Below the pieces are notes generated by a model, which made no database searches, was not told the DNA's origin, and worked only from the letters and a program-made list of their open reading frames with translations. From Tanytarsus gracilentus (Eukaryota; Arthropoda; Insecta; Diptera; Chironomidae), in assembly GCA_038502055.1 (NCBI GenBank), contig JAXRKN010000037.1, positions 496,001-560,000 of the forward strand: 64,000 nucleotides of DNA, written 5' to 3'. Every line of letters starts with the position of its first letter. Position 1 is the stretch's first letter. Of the stretch, positions 35,560-47,453 are shown in pieces. Made by a program: the position numbers and the translations under genes.

Positions 35560-38220
35560 TTATTCAATTTTCTTGGCCATAAATAAATGCCTCGGAACGC
35601 CGGGATGTGCATTGAGACTTTCCGGTAATTTTATTGGATCCAAGATAATTTTATTTTGAGGTTTTACCTTAAAAGGATTCTCTTTGAGAATTGGAGGCAA
35701 ATCATCTGTCGATTTACTGTTCTCGAGAGAATCACTTTGTGGCGTTGATGCTGCGCCATTAGAATTCGGACTTGATGTTGCTTCGAGCGATAAATGGCCA
35801 GAATCATTGTCTTGACTCGCGCTATTGTTTCTCGGAGCATTTTCATTTCCGCCACGAGGCACTTTTCCTCCACTTCCAGTCACTACCGCACTATCTTCAC
35901 TTTCAAAACTCGACATTCTATTGTTCACATTTTCCGTTGAGTGCTTTGGTGTGCCGCTTTCCTCAATTATATCGGACTCATCATCATCGTCTTCATTGTT
36001 CAACGTATCTTTTCCATATAATCGGTCGTTCGTTAAACTGGGCATATCATGCGTTGGCGATGGCAATCGTGTATGAATGCGTTGTGAGGGCATGCATTGT
36101 TGTGGAATTGAAGCGGGAGCATGTGACCGATAGTAATCCACATCGCGAACAAAGCCAGCGTTATAAATTCCCGCACCATTGCTATTGTGGGTGGTCACAA
36201 ATTCCTCGGTACGACGTGATAATGGAATGATTATTGTGGCATCGGGCAGATGTGTCGCTGGTTCATACGTATGTCGCGGATAATCAGCTCCATCATCATC
36301 ATTGCTCACAATACCGATGTGATTTGTCTTCACATGATATGGAAAACTTTTATTGGCACGCGATGGCCAGGTCAGCCATAGAAAAGCGGCATGACCAATA
36401 AATGCAACAATTGCAAAAGCAATAAAAACCACACTCTCCCTCACCCACGGATCTAATAGACCGACAATGAGGAAAATTAATATTGGGCATGCCAAAATCC
36501 AGCATGATCCAAGAATACAGAAAGGAAAATAAAAACTTCGCTTTTCCGGAAATTTTCTTATAGTGGATGAACATGCGAGAAGGAAAAATGCCCAAGAGAA
36601 ACATCGAAGACCGGCGAGGCCATACCCAGCTGCACTTTCATATAAATTAAGAACTTCACCGGGGTCGAATGCCTTAAATTTAAATGTCAATTATTAAAAT
36701 TTTAGCGTGAAAATAAAAATGCTTACCTCAGCCTGATAAATATACAGAGAGATGTAAACGACAATATATAAATTAATGAAAACTGTAATTTTTACGGTTG
36801 ATGCAGTCGATAAGCGAGCACGTGTAATTGTATATCCTTTAGCCATGAGCAGCATAAGGAGTAAAAATGCTATTTCACTTGCTCCCTGGAAAAATCCACC
36901 GAAAATTGTAAATGGTCCAATGCCGCTGACTGCATATTTCGCCCATGTAACTGAATTTAGTAAAACACCCGACCAGTGAAGCATCGCACTTAAGGTGTAC
37001 AGGCGATATGTGCAATGATATAGTTGTCTTGTTTTCAACTCCAATCCGCAGAGGAAAATTGCGAGCAGGAGGAAGGTGTAAACGAGAATTTCAGCCAACA
37101 GCACCGGCGGAATAACTTTAAAATGCCAGAAAATTATTAATTATGAATACGCCATCAGAAATAAAAGCTTACACATTTCATCAGCACTAAAATGTTCATG
37201 CCAAAAATCTCCTGGGGGCCCGTTGGTCATTTTAAATTTAAATCTCACATCCATTCCTTTATTACTTCCGCAATTCGCAATTGCAATGTACCACCATCTC
37301 TGTCGGGCACTTGTAAAACTGCCAGCATTGTGACACGAGACCAAGAGAGTTTTTCTCTCATATTGTGGATATGCTTGTCGCTTTGTTCGGTTTGAATTCT
37401 CATGTGGATCCTCGAACATTTCTTCAACGTCATTGCGATATTCTGTCGTATTCTCCAAATTATTATCCTGTGAATTTTGATCAAAAATCAATGTCTTTAA
37501 GTCAAAATCGGTTACATTAAAATTTTCAATATCGACATCAGTAAAATTTCCGTCATAAGCCGTTGATGAGCTAAAAGGATTATCAGTCGTTGACAGAGGC
37601 ATTTCTGAAGTGGACTTGAGGAATTGGTCAAAATAAGTCGGATCAATATCTTCATTTGTTTTTCGCGTGCCTGTCTCTTTTGTTGTTGCTGGTGTTGATG
37701 ACGTAGTGGCTGCTTGATTTCTAGGTGGCATAGAAGCCGTTCGCAGGGTACAACCTGATCTATAATAATAAGGCGATCTATGCGAGAGTGGTATTATTTG
37801 ATTATCACTAATCGAAAGGACGGCCGTCTTGTCGTAGCATGACTAAAATTTGATTAACGGAAGAATAACTTAAAACTATGCAAATAAAAAATCACAACAT
37901 AACCTTAAAATTACCTTTGATGTCTTGTAAACAGAGTGCCATTGATGTGGCTCGTCATAATAAAGTAAAAGCTGAAGTTCACCATACTTTTGTTCATACT
38001 CGATAAAATATTCGTACCGACCACTTTCGGAATGAAAGCAAAATCTCGACACAAACACCCAATCCTAGAATTCAAATAAATGTAGTAATTGAGCATAATT
38101 TTCTAATTTCACACAAAGGAAAAATTTTACCTCCAAAGTTTTTATATGTCCTTCAACATATTTCGCTTTGGATTTCGTCATCAATAAAATTAGAAACAGA
38201 AAAAATCCAAGGACTTTCAT
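35560..38220 (-). CDS. TMEM145/GPR180-family seven-transmembrane protein (803 aa)
   Basis: Exons: 38220-38131, 38064-37915, 37842-37173, 37115-36727, 36672-35560; phases agree. Residues 1-20 are a signal peptide (MKVLGFFLFLILLMTKSKA). The lumenal/extracellular N-terminal domain matches the family (FCFHSESGRYEYFIEYEQ, LLVSCHNAGSF, WWYIAIANCGS, GPPGDFWHEHFSADEM) but has an inserted Thr/Asn/Asp-rich linker of ~120 residues in the middle. Exon 4 encodes four membrane spans and exon 5 three more, giving 7TM, followed by a ~230-residue cytoplasmic tail rich in Ser/Asp/Asn. Proteins of this family (GPR180, TMEM145) are poorly characterised; vertebrate GPR180 has been linked to vascular and TGF-beta-type signalling. 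The ligand and role are unknown here. The 3' end faces the convergent type II membrane protein gene. Confidence 0.87.
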
Positions 38221-38639
38221 GGTGCTTTTTTAGACTATTAATAAAATCGAATTTCAATTGATTTAAAGGACACTAATCAACGCACAACTTTTATTAACTG
38301 AATGAACTGTTGATTGACAGTAAATAAGACAGTTTAGGCTTGTTGCCCGGCGCTGTACAATACTGAAATGTCGTTTTTTTTGGTGGAAATTCGTCGCAAC
38401 TGAAAATATTTCTCCATAGCGACTGAACGAGTCAAAACATATTCCTACATTTTATGCTAATGACGCGCTCTCGTGAGTGATCGATTTCGATTTTTCATGT
38501 CCACATAAAAATAAAAGGATTTTTTTCGCACGTGAAAGGAACAAAATTGCGTTAATTTTATAATTCAAAAAAAACTTCAAAGTCCTTGACCGTGGTCTTA
38601 AGAATAAGTAAACCTGGCATTTTAGGAATGTTAAATTTT

Positions 38640-38645
38640 TTTATT
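38640..38645 (-). terminator. Poly(A) signal of the KIF4-type kinesin
   Basis: TTTATT on the plus strand (AATAAA on minus) lies about 100 bases after the kinesin stop codon at 38742-38744 and upstream of the TMEM145-like start at 38220. Confidence 0.5.
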
Positions 38646-38741
38646 GTTATCAAAAATATACTTTAATAAGTGAGTTACTATTAACTATGTAAAAATAAAT
38701 TTGCAGATGATGAGATGAAATAACTCTAAATTGTGATGAAT

Positions 38742-41700
38742 TTATGGATACAACAAGGGACGGCGCTTCTTGGACTCGTATGGATAGTACGGTGTTGTGA
38801 TGTCCTTTTGACTGTCACTGTGGAAAAATAATAATAATTTTACTAGTTGAATTAATTTAAATGAAAATTGAATAAAAGCCATAAATTTAGTTTAATTTGA
38901 GTGTTATTTGTGAAATAGATTGCTCAATTAAGCAAAGTACCTGTCGAGAAATTTCTTGAAATTTTTATCGGCGAAAGTAAATCTTGAAAATACTCATTCA
39001 AAAATCAAACTGCGTCTTCCATAGAACCTACGAAATTTTTTTATGGACTTTCTTCAATACTACTCTAAAATATCAATCAATGCTCTTACCGATACTCAAT
39101 CTTTTCGGGCGTCTTTTCATTTTCCTTATCCTGACTTGTTGCATTATTTCCATCGTTGCCATCATTGCTTTCCTTTGAGACGTTCGGTTGATTGAGGCAA
39201 GCGTGACTGCATCGACATGTGCTCGAACAATAATTGCCGTTTTTCTTGCAACCACACAACTTTGTAGCACAGCTTCCTTTACATGAGCACTTCATGTTTC
39301 CATTCGAAGTACGTTTTACGCCCATTGAGCTATCGCTTGTCTCGCTGATATTGATGAGCATTCCAGTGCCATCCATTCGATTGACAATCGACTCTTTGAG
39401 CAATGTCGTAGTGGCTCGTGAAGATCGCTTATTCTTGGGTGTCTTTTTCCAGTCAGGATCATTGAATGAGTCATCGAGATTGAAATCTTCCGAATCGTCT
39501 AATTCATCTTCTTCTTCAACAGATTCAACTTCAGATCCTGATTCTTGACATTTTAAGAATGTTGCGTTTCCATCCTTTTTAGGTTCATTTTTAAATTCAC
39601 CTTTTGCTGGAGCAATTTCCTTCTTCTTTACTTCCTCTTCCAACTCCATAATGCGGCTCTTGAGAAAAGCTATTTCTTCAAACTTGGATGTAAGTTGCTC
39701 AGTCAAATTACTAAAGCATTTTTCTTCTTCATTCTTATTTAACTCTCCCTTATGCTTCTGATATAGGAGAGTAATTTTCTGCTCAAAGTTACGCTCCATT
39801 TGCGACTTTTCCTCTTCGTACATCTTTTGAATTTCGGCATTTTCATCAACCAAGAACTCGACTCTCTCCTCACTTGCTTCGTAGGCCGTTTTAAGCTCTT
39901 CTGTCTTTGTTTTATTCGTGTTAAACATCTCACGCGCTTCAGCGAGGGCTCTTAAAACGTAGCCCATGGCAATACGAAGTTCTGGAACGGTTGGAAAATT
40001 TTCGGGAATGTTTTTCATTTTCGCCTCAATGTCAGTCTCAGCTAATTTTCCTCGCATATCTGCAATTTGAGCACTTCGCATTTCTAAGTCCTCTTCCAAT
40101 TGTTTGATGTCTTCTTCAACTTCTGGCGTTTTTTGAACGGTTGCTTTAAGACTTTGCAATCGAGCCAATAACATACCTAGAAAACATGATAAACATTATA
40201 AAAGTTATGCTATTCAAAAGTAATGATAACATACCACGATCGTTCATGAGTGACTGCATGGTGTTTTTCGCATCAATTGTCGAGTGAATGAGGCAAATCT
40301 CGTGATCAATGTAGTCTTGCACGATATTAATCCGTTTTTCTGTTGTTTTATCTAAGTGCTCTTTTTTAATTTTTTTATTTCTCTCATTGACATCTTGAAG
40401 ACGTCTGCTAATGGCCTTTGCTTCTTCAACTTTCCTCTTCAGAACTGCTTGTTGTTTCTCATGAAGTCGTTCCTTGCGTTTCATTTCATTCTGAGCCTTT
40501 CTACTCTTCTCCTTAAGACAATTAATCTCCTTATCCCGATTGGAAAGGAAACGTTTATACACCTCTGACTCGCTACGCTGCTGGCGAATGAGCTGAACTC
40601 GAGCCTTCTTCATGTCCTCGATTTCTCTGCGGAGATCTTCAATACGTTTACGATCTTGTTCGGCGAGTTTTTTAGTCTTTTCAAGAGCAGTGCACTTCTT
40701 ACGCATTTCTGTTAAATCCTTTTCAAGCTTCTCAATTTTATGCTTGCGATCCATATTGACTTTAGTAGCATTGTGGTCGCGACGAACTGCCGAGGATGCT
40801 TTATCACTCCTAATTTCCTCGAGTTCCTTTTCAAGTGCTTTAATGGTCTCTTCATACTCGGCCATTGTCTTATCCGCCGTCGATTCATCAAGCATCATTG
40901 GAACATTTTGATTTTTATGATTGAGAAGTTGTTGCTTAATCTTCATGTTTCGTTCAAGATCAGAAAGCTGTGAGAAGAGAGCAATTTGATTGTTGGTAAA
41001 CTCTGCATACTTTTTTTTCTCCCTTTCATCAACCGGCTCCGGCACTAATTGATCATCAAGTTGTGACTCTTCCATTTGAGACTTGTAATTCGTAATCATT
41101 GCTTGAATTGCATCAGCTTTGGCACGGATTTCCTCAAAGATCTTTGTATCCGGCATTGCATACTCTGCACTGCAAGTGGTAAGGATTTTATCACGAAATG
41201 CCTCATAAGCAGTGATAAATTCTTGAATGAAATTATCTTCGATCATATGAAGTGAATTGAGTTCATTCATGGAACAAATGAGAGCGTTTAGTTTCGATTT
41301 TAGTTCTACGATTTGCTTATCACGAACACTCATCTTTTCAACGCACTCCAATGTACAATTATTTTCCACTCGCAATGCTTCAGTAGGGGCATCTCGAGTT
41401 TCTGACAGTGTCGAAGGTTTTTGTCCCTTTGCGGAATAGGAATAAGAGGCAGCAGTCACTGATGCAGGATTTTTGTCGTTCATTAACAGTTGCATCCTCA
41501 GCTCTTGAATCGTTTGTTTTAGCTTAGCAACTTCCATCGCGTGACAATCTTCATTCTTAACAGGTTTGTTTTTAATTTTCTTAGCACGGTCAGCATAACG
41601 AAGAGTACTCAGTGTTTCTTCAATGTTATAATCAGCTGGAGAAACACACGCCATCATTAATGTCACTGAATTTCCTCCTAGCGAGTCTTGTAATAGCCGA

Positions 41701-42658
41701 GTTAATCTTGAATCACGATAACTGATATAAGTGACACCAGTAGATCCACCGCCAAGAGCCGAAATAACATTTCCGAGAGCCAACAGTCCTTGATTGATTT
41801 TAACGCCTTCCTTGAATCTGGTGCCAGTTGCCATGGTTTTTTTTGATCTCTCACTCCCTGCTAAATCGACGAGATGAAACTTTGCCAGTGTCTTACCATC
41901 GCCTTCAATTGGAGTCATTGCAATGTTTACAGTAAAAATTGCATGAGAACGACTCGACACATCATTCATTGCCGTTGCTCCTATGGTTCGAAAAGTCCCG
42001 CCCGTCACCAAGCACTTGAAAGCTTCCGTCACATTGACAATTGGAATTTCACTGAGACCAGTCACAACAATTCCTTTCGTGCCATCTTCGCGAATGTCAC
42101 AAATGCTCTCATTGCGAGGTTTTTTTGAGAGTAAGTCGAATACCTGTTCTTGATAAAGTTCCATGAAAGAGCAAGTGATTGCCACTTCATGAGTATTTTC
42201 AAACTTTTTAGCCGTTGCAAAAATGTCATTAAGTGCACGAGGAATTATGCCGACCGTTCTCTCATCCCACTCTCCATCAAAAACAGTTCCCATCGAGTAT
42301 GTCTTTCCACTTCCAGTTTGACTAAAAAGACAAAAGAATAAGTAAAGATACAGGAGAATATTTTTTTTTAAATTTACCCATAAGCCAGTATTGTGGTGTT
42401 ATAGCCCTCAAACAATTTTCCAATCATAGGCTGGACACAGTCTAGATAGACTTTCTCTTGAGTGTCACCAGGCATGAAGACATGATTAAATGTATACAAA
42501 TCCTGCCCTTTTGAGTTGGATTCACCGGTGATTTCGATTTGAGGCACACCTGGAGTTTTATCGAGAATGGAAACACATCCTCTGTCGGTTTCTCGTGGAA
42601 CAAATGGTCGAACACGCACGGCTACCTTGACACAATCACTTCCAGCAGCTGAAGACAT
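38742..42658 (-). CDS. KIF4: Chromokinesin, KIF4/Klp3A type (1176 aa)
   Basis: This is a plus-end-directed kinesin-4 that binds chromatin and the central spindle and organises the anaphase midzone. Coding exons: 42658-42378, 42321-40235, 40176-39090, 38817-38742. Motor domain at residues ~8-330: KVAVRVRPF, P-loop GQTGSGKT (94-101, split by intron 1), NDVSSRSH switch I, DLAGSE switch II. Long charged coiled coils follow (~340-1000). Residues ~1086-1116 form a CXC-type cysteine cluster (CSCKGSC, LCGCKKNGNYC, CRCSHAC), the KIF4 hallmark that binds chromatin and, in human KIF4A, an Fe-S cluster. The last exon adds 24 residues ending in KKRRPLLYP. Length matches KIF4 (~1200 aa). A leader intron ends directly at the start codon (AAAAATAG|ATG; donor after 42732). 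Introns are 56, 58 and 272 nt. Confidence 0.95.
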
Positions 42659-42732
42659 CTATTTTTCGTGAAATTAAGAAGAAAAATAAACCGCTCAAAA
42701 TATTTTCACAATTTTTGTCTCAATCACTTACC

Positions 42733-42864
42733 TTTTGTTGAGAAGTTGATGTTATTTTGATTCTTTATAGTCTTATCTAGATATTTAACAAGTTTAAATT
42801 AAGTAATAAAGTCGATTTACTAAACTTTTCTTGAATTTCTCTATTTTTCAGTTAACTTTAAAAA
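42733..42864. promoter_or_regulatory. Compact bidirectional promoter between KIF4 and tafazzin
   Basis: The kinesin leader exon has its donor at 42731 (minus GTAAGT) and a possible tafazzin leader exon has an in-frame ATG at 42865, so the two divergent start regions are squeezed into roughly 130 bases. It is AT-rich with no TATA box at a sensible place on either strand, as is usual for housekeeping pairs. Confidence 0.45.
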
Positions 42865-43064
42865 ATGACAGTTGCAAAATTCGAAGTGAGGAGCGCGCAG
42901 GGAACGTCACTGAGTCAAAAAAATGAAAAATAAAAAATCTTTTGAGGTAGCAAAAAAAATCAATTTAAATGAGCTGTACTCACTGATTTACATCAATTTT
43001 TGCATAAACTTAGAGCTAAGGCGATTGTTAATCTTTTATAATTCAATTTCAGTTTCCGCGTGAT

Positions 43065-44147
43065 ATGCCATATGATATTCGATGGATTTTCTCGCGTCAA
43101 GGTAAGAAAAAATATTTTCAAAAAAAAACTCAAGGTTTTAATTCATTTTCCTTTTCAGAAAAACCAAATCGACTTTTTAAAATCGCCAGCAGTGGCGTAA
43201 TTGGACTAGTAGGCTTAGTTAGTAGATTTATCATAGGTAGTGAAAAAGGTAATTTTCCCAAAAAAATCATTTTATCCTTGTGCTGTTTTTTGAAAATTAT
43301 GTGTCCTTCATTTCAAATTAAATCTTTTTGAAAATTTCAATGTATTGTGCCTGATAGTGCATGCTTGACCTTTATGTAAAGTCAATTTATTGATTAATGA
43401 CGTTTTCTGTTTTTAGTATGCTTGAATAAGACGAGGATTTTTAATAAGCAACGGCTCGAGGATTTCGTTGAAAATCGACCAAAGAACCAACCACTTTTAA
43501 CCATATCAAATCACTATTCCTGCTTCGATGATCCTGCAATATTCGGTTGCCTTAAGTTAAGAAATGTATGCTCGAGTAAGCGTATTCGATGGAGTTTATC
43601 AGCACACGATATTTGTTTCACAAATACACTCTACTCGTCCTTCTTCATGTTCGGTAAGTGCATTCCTGTGATTAGAGGAGCTGGCGTTTATCAGCCAGCA
43701 GTTGATTTGTGCATAAAGAAATTGAAGATAGGCGAATGGGTGAGATAACCATGGATTTGACACAATATCATTAACTCAGAAGAGCTTTTTGTGTTTTAGG
43801 TTCACGTTTTTCCGGAAGGAAAAGTCAATATGGAAAAAGAATACATGAGACTAAAGTGGGGTGTCGGTCGAATTATATATGAAACATATCCAATTATTCC
43901 GAAAATAATTCCCATCTGGCATGAAGGCATGGACGAGCTTTTGCCAAATTATCCTCCGTACTATTTCCGATTGAATAAAAAGCTAACGTTTAATTTCGGA
44001 GAGCCAATCGACATAAGTGAGACGTTGAAAAGTATTTTTGAAAAGAAACTCGATGAAGTTACCGCCAGGAAAATAATTACTGATAAACTCCAGGACGAAC
44101 TGAATGTTCTTCGCGTTGAAACTGAAGCATTGCATCAAAAATCTTAA
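43065..44147 (+). CDS. Taz: Tafazzin, monolysocardiolipin transacylase (265 aa)
   Basis: This mitochondrial phospholipid-lysophospholipid transacylase remodels cardiolipin. Exons: 43065-43101, 43159-43248, 43417-43739, 43800-44147, phases consistent. The start MPYDIRW aligns with the family start and is followed by a hydrophobic membrane-anchoring stretch (about 20-40). The catalytic HX4D motif is H75-D80 in SNHYSCFDDP; substrate-binding residues lie in FPEGKVN (154-160). CVPV...RGAGVY of vertebrates appears as CIPVIRGAGVYQ. Length fits (262-292 aa). An upstream exon 42865-42885 (ATG, seven codons, donor GTGAGG) could splice in phase to the acceptor at 43052 and extend the protein N-terminally through MTVAKFEFPRD. 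The gene is divergent from KIF4. Confidence 0.93.
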
Positions 44148-44517
44148 AACAAATTGTGACAAAGTCAATTTCTAGTCTAAAACTTATTAACAAAAAGTGA
44201 TTTCTTCCTGCCTTAGTGACTTCATTGCTATATGATTCAATAGATAAATTTATCACGACATGTGACAACAAAAAAAGTGTTGAGGCTTGAGCAAATGCTT
44301 TTCCATGCTCAAACAAATTAAAATTAAGAACTATATTCTCATTCGTATATACTAAGTTCCTTTAGCGTATATTCCTGTGGAATATTTTTAAAGTGTCTCA
44401 AATACTTAATACAATAACTACAAAGTTACAAACTATTAACATAAGTACGCAATTTAGATGGTTGATAAAGTTTAAAATACTGTTGACTTGTTATTAATAA
44501 ATAGTTTGTGGAGCGAA

Positions 44518-44523
44518 AATAAA
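44518..44523 (+). terminator. Poly(A) signal of tafazzin
   Basis: AATAAA in GAAAATAAAGAAATC, about 370 bases after the tafazzin stop codon. It is the clearest signal on this strand before the next, oppositely oriented gene. Confidence 0.45.
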
Positions 44524-45221
44524 GAAATCATTCGATCTTCCAATAATGTCAGATTCAAATGAAAGATTTTACATTTCAAAAACATTTTTTATTTCACATA
44601 TTTTATGTAATATTACTTTAAAAGGCACTTTATAATTCTCCATAATTATTAATTTTAGTACGAATTTATTTACAGAAATCATTCGTTAGTTATGGCACGA
44701 TTCTAGAAGCACCTCTTGCCTATGTGATATCATTTCTTCCTTTAAATTAAACATGTATAAAAAATTGTTAATATTAACGTTGATCAAAAAGAGAGATTTT
44801 TTAATGAAACAAAGTGTCGATAATCAGGTGGATAATGTATATTTTGGTGTGTGAGATATCTTGCAGTACTACATTATTCATTTTTTTGTGTTAAATTCAT
44901 ATTTTTTCAGTCTTTCTAAAAAAACTTTTTTCTTCCGTAAAATATTTTAAAGTCTACTTTTTTTTAATTGACTATATTCTTAATTAAATTATCTTATTTT
45001 CCTTTGATGTAAATTTAAAAATGAAATGGAGTTTAGTAACCAAAATATTGATGATATAGGGGTTTAATAAATTGCTTACAAATATATGCAATTCTGAGCA
45101 TAGCACTAAAAATGTATAAAAATAGTCGCAACATGATCGTTTAAAAAATCGTTAGCATAAAAGTTATCATTCGTATTTGTAAGATTAAAAATAAAATGGG
45201 GATTTAGTTGCCGTAAAAAAA
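44524..45221. other. Short convergent intergenic interval
   Basis: Between the tafazzin poly(A) signal and the TatD-like stop codon. It is AT-rich with no ORF of interest. Minus-strand ATTAAA at 45063-45068 could be the poly(A) signal of the TatD-like gene. Confidence 0.5.
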
Positions 45222-46660
45222 TTATTGCGATAATCCAAAGAGTTTGAGAGCATTGAAAGCAGTTGCCAATGCAACATCCTCGGGCTTTTTTCGCAAAAAT
45301 GCGGCGATCAATTCGACTAATGCCGGTAAACAGCACGGCTCGTTTCGTTGAAATGTGCAATATCTATGTAGCAATTAGCAACAGATTAAAAATATACTGT
45401 GAAAAAAATTGTGCAATTAGGCGACTCACCGATGCAAAAAAATTAAACTTCTTTCGGTTAAGCCTTTTTTCACTTCTGTGGAAAGTTTAGAGGCACGCGT
45501 GTTTGGATACATAAATGGACTGTCTGACTCTACCAATAATCTTTCCATGGGAATCAAATTATCTTCCAGCAACTTGCGAACAGAATTTTCGGATTTGTCC
45601 TAAAAAATAATTATATAAAATTTATTAATAATTTTTAACTATTTCTTACCTTGCATAAAAACCCAGTTAACGATATGTAAAATCCACTTTCCAAATAGGC
45701 CAGAGCTTCTTCAATGGTTCCCATGAAGCTTCGAACGATTCGTGGCGGTAAAATTGATTCAGGAAAGCTAGAAAAGAAGAGTTTTCAATTTTTTTAACAC
45801 AAATCATGACACAATACCTCGATAATATTTCCATTACGTCGGTCATCGCCGATCGCTCATGTATTAAAATTGGTTTTTGTATATCACACGCCAGTCTCAC
45901 TTGTCGCCGGAAAATTTCCTTTTGTGTTTCAATGTCGGATATATCTTTATGATAATCGAGGCCGCAAGGTCCTATCGCTACAACCTCTGTAATATTTTTT
46001 AGTTAATGTCATTTATCACAAATATGAGAAATTATAACTTACCAGCTTGCTTGGCAATCTCCTCGAACTCGCTCCACGAACACGGATCATCGATGACATT
46101 TTTTGAGTCCATTGGATGAATTCCCGCAGACGAGTAAATAATTCGAGGATAAATTCTCGTTAAGCGCAATGCCTCCTTGCAATTTTTCACATTACTTCCA
46201 TGTACCAAGATTTTTTGCACGCCTGCAACATTAGTTTTTAAAAAATCGGTTAATTCATAAAGATGAGTGATCACCAAAAAATAAACATTTGTGCGTTATA
46301 ATAAAACTGCGAAGTCAATGTCTATTTATAACTGCAAACAGTCAGCTTTCTTTCTTTAAAAAAATGTATATCACGAAAACAAAAAAAAATAAAAAAAGAA
46401 GTGTAACGAAGACAAGGTCGCAATAAAATTGTCGGAAAATAATTGTTAAACCTTACCTGCATCTTGCGCCCGTTGAATTGTCGAGTCTAAATCTTTAGTG
46501 AATTTCTTATTTGTTAGGTTGCAGCCCGAGTCTATTTCAAAGAAATAAAAATTATTCGCCCTTCCATGAATAAACTGGAGTGATCTTCTTCACCTATCAC
46601 AATCAGATTTTCATATAATTCGCTTAAATTATTATTTTCTGAGACATTGTCCGTTGCCAT
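45222..46660 (-). CDS. TATDN1-like TatD-family protein with altered metal-binding residues (306 aa)
   Basis: TatD proteins are metal-dependent nucleases of the amidohydrolase fold. Exons: 46660-46594, 46531-46457, 46222-46043, 45986-45818, 45767-45650, 45599-45430, 45363-45222; the sum is 307 codons. Family blocks: VIDSGCNLT (23-29; the canonical HxH is absent, as also in TATDN1), AGIHPMD, VVAIGPCGLDYHK, PILIHERS (H150), SFMGT, LLVESDSP (D229), FQRNEPCCLP and the terminal AFNALKLFGLSQ. Two metal ligands differ from TatD/TATDN1: the Glu of the usual GECGLD is Pro114, and the His of the usual HSF is Arg176. It is probably a reduced or inactive enzyme. The reading frame and splice sites are intact, so it is a gene under some constraint, not a pseudogene. 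It is divergent from the ankyrin/SOCS gene. Confidence 0.85.
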
Positions 46661-47348
46661 CGCACTTAAGTGGTTGCAGCTGATGAAAACTATGAAATTA
46701 AAACACTTAAAACTCTTAAATGTGACTTAAAAAAATAGAAATAGAAAATTTTTAACTTATATATTAAACCTAAGTGATGAAGAATGAAAGAAATTTTTTT
46801 AATTGCTACACAACGTGATCCGATGAAAAATGTACATTTGAGCTCAAAACATTATATTGTAGAAACTCTATACTGAATGTTTGCAACAAGTGATATTTAT
46901 ATGCCGTACATTAGAGACAGCGACTTTCGTATGTTCAGCAAAAGGTTTATGCTATAGGGTGAACCACAAGTAAATAAGAATTAAAGAAAAACTTGTCGAT
47001 ATCTTTTGTGCAAAAAAAATATTACTTGATTCTTAATGGAACAAGAAGTTAATTTCTTATAAGAAACTGTCGATAACATTAGTATAGAGAAGTTGATTAT
47101 GTTAAACGGATTCTAACAAGTTGTCGTGAAAAATCACACAAAGAAAATTTTCCCCTTTTTTCAATTCGCATTTGCAAGATTTTTCACCTAATTGGATTAA
47201 TTTAAAACCGTCACGTAATAAAACCGACTCGTATCTATTTATGAACAATTTATGAATCGATAACTGGTAGTTGGCGAAAAAGAAAATAGTTTTTCATTGC
47301 ATAATATGCATTTCCATCGCAACCGTACTCAACCCACCATTGGCTCAA

Positions 47349-47453
47349 ATGAAAATTAAATTTTTGTTCCTCATCCTTATTATTCAACGGCCAACAGTGG
47401 AAAATTCAGCGCAACTACGGACATGGGCAATTCATTTTTTCGCTCAGGTTTAA
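47349..47453 (+). other. Upstream ORF overlapping the ankyrin/SOCS start
   Basis: ATG 47349 opens 34 codons in another frame and ends 30 bases past the main start at 47423. If the transcript begins upstream of it, it would reduce translation of the main frame. Its hydrophobic N-terminus (MKIKFLFLILII) looks like a signal peptide, but no splice connects it to a secreted protein. Confidence 0.35.

Noticed and set aside
35772..36230. 152-codon plus-strand ORF
   Set aside because: Shadow of the TMEM145-like last exon, which has clear membrane spans and family motifs in the other strand.
40612..40911. Plus-strand Ser/Leu-rich ORFs across 40.3-42.3 kb
   Set aside because: Antisense shadows of the kinesin coiled coil; Lys/Glu/Arg-rich coding sequence produces Ser/Leu/Phe-rich complements.
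47423..47446. N-myristoylation of the ankyrin/SOCS protein (MGNSFFRS)
   Set aside because: Gly2 is present, but position 6 is Phe where small residues are required by the usual consensus.
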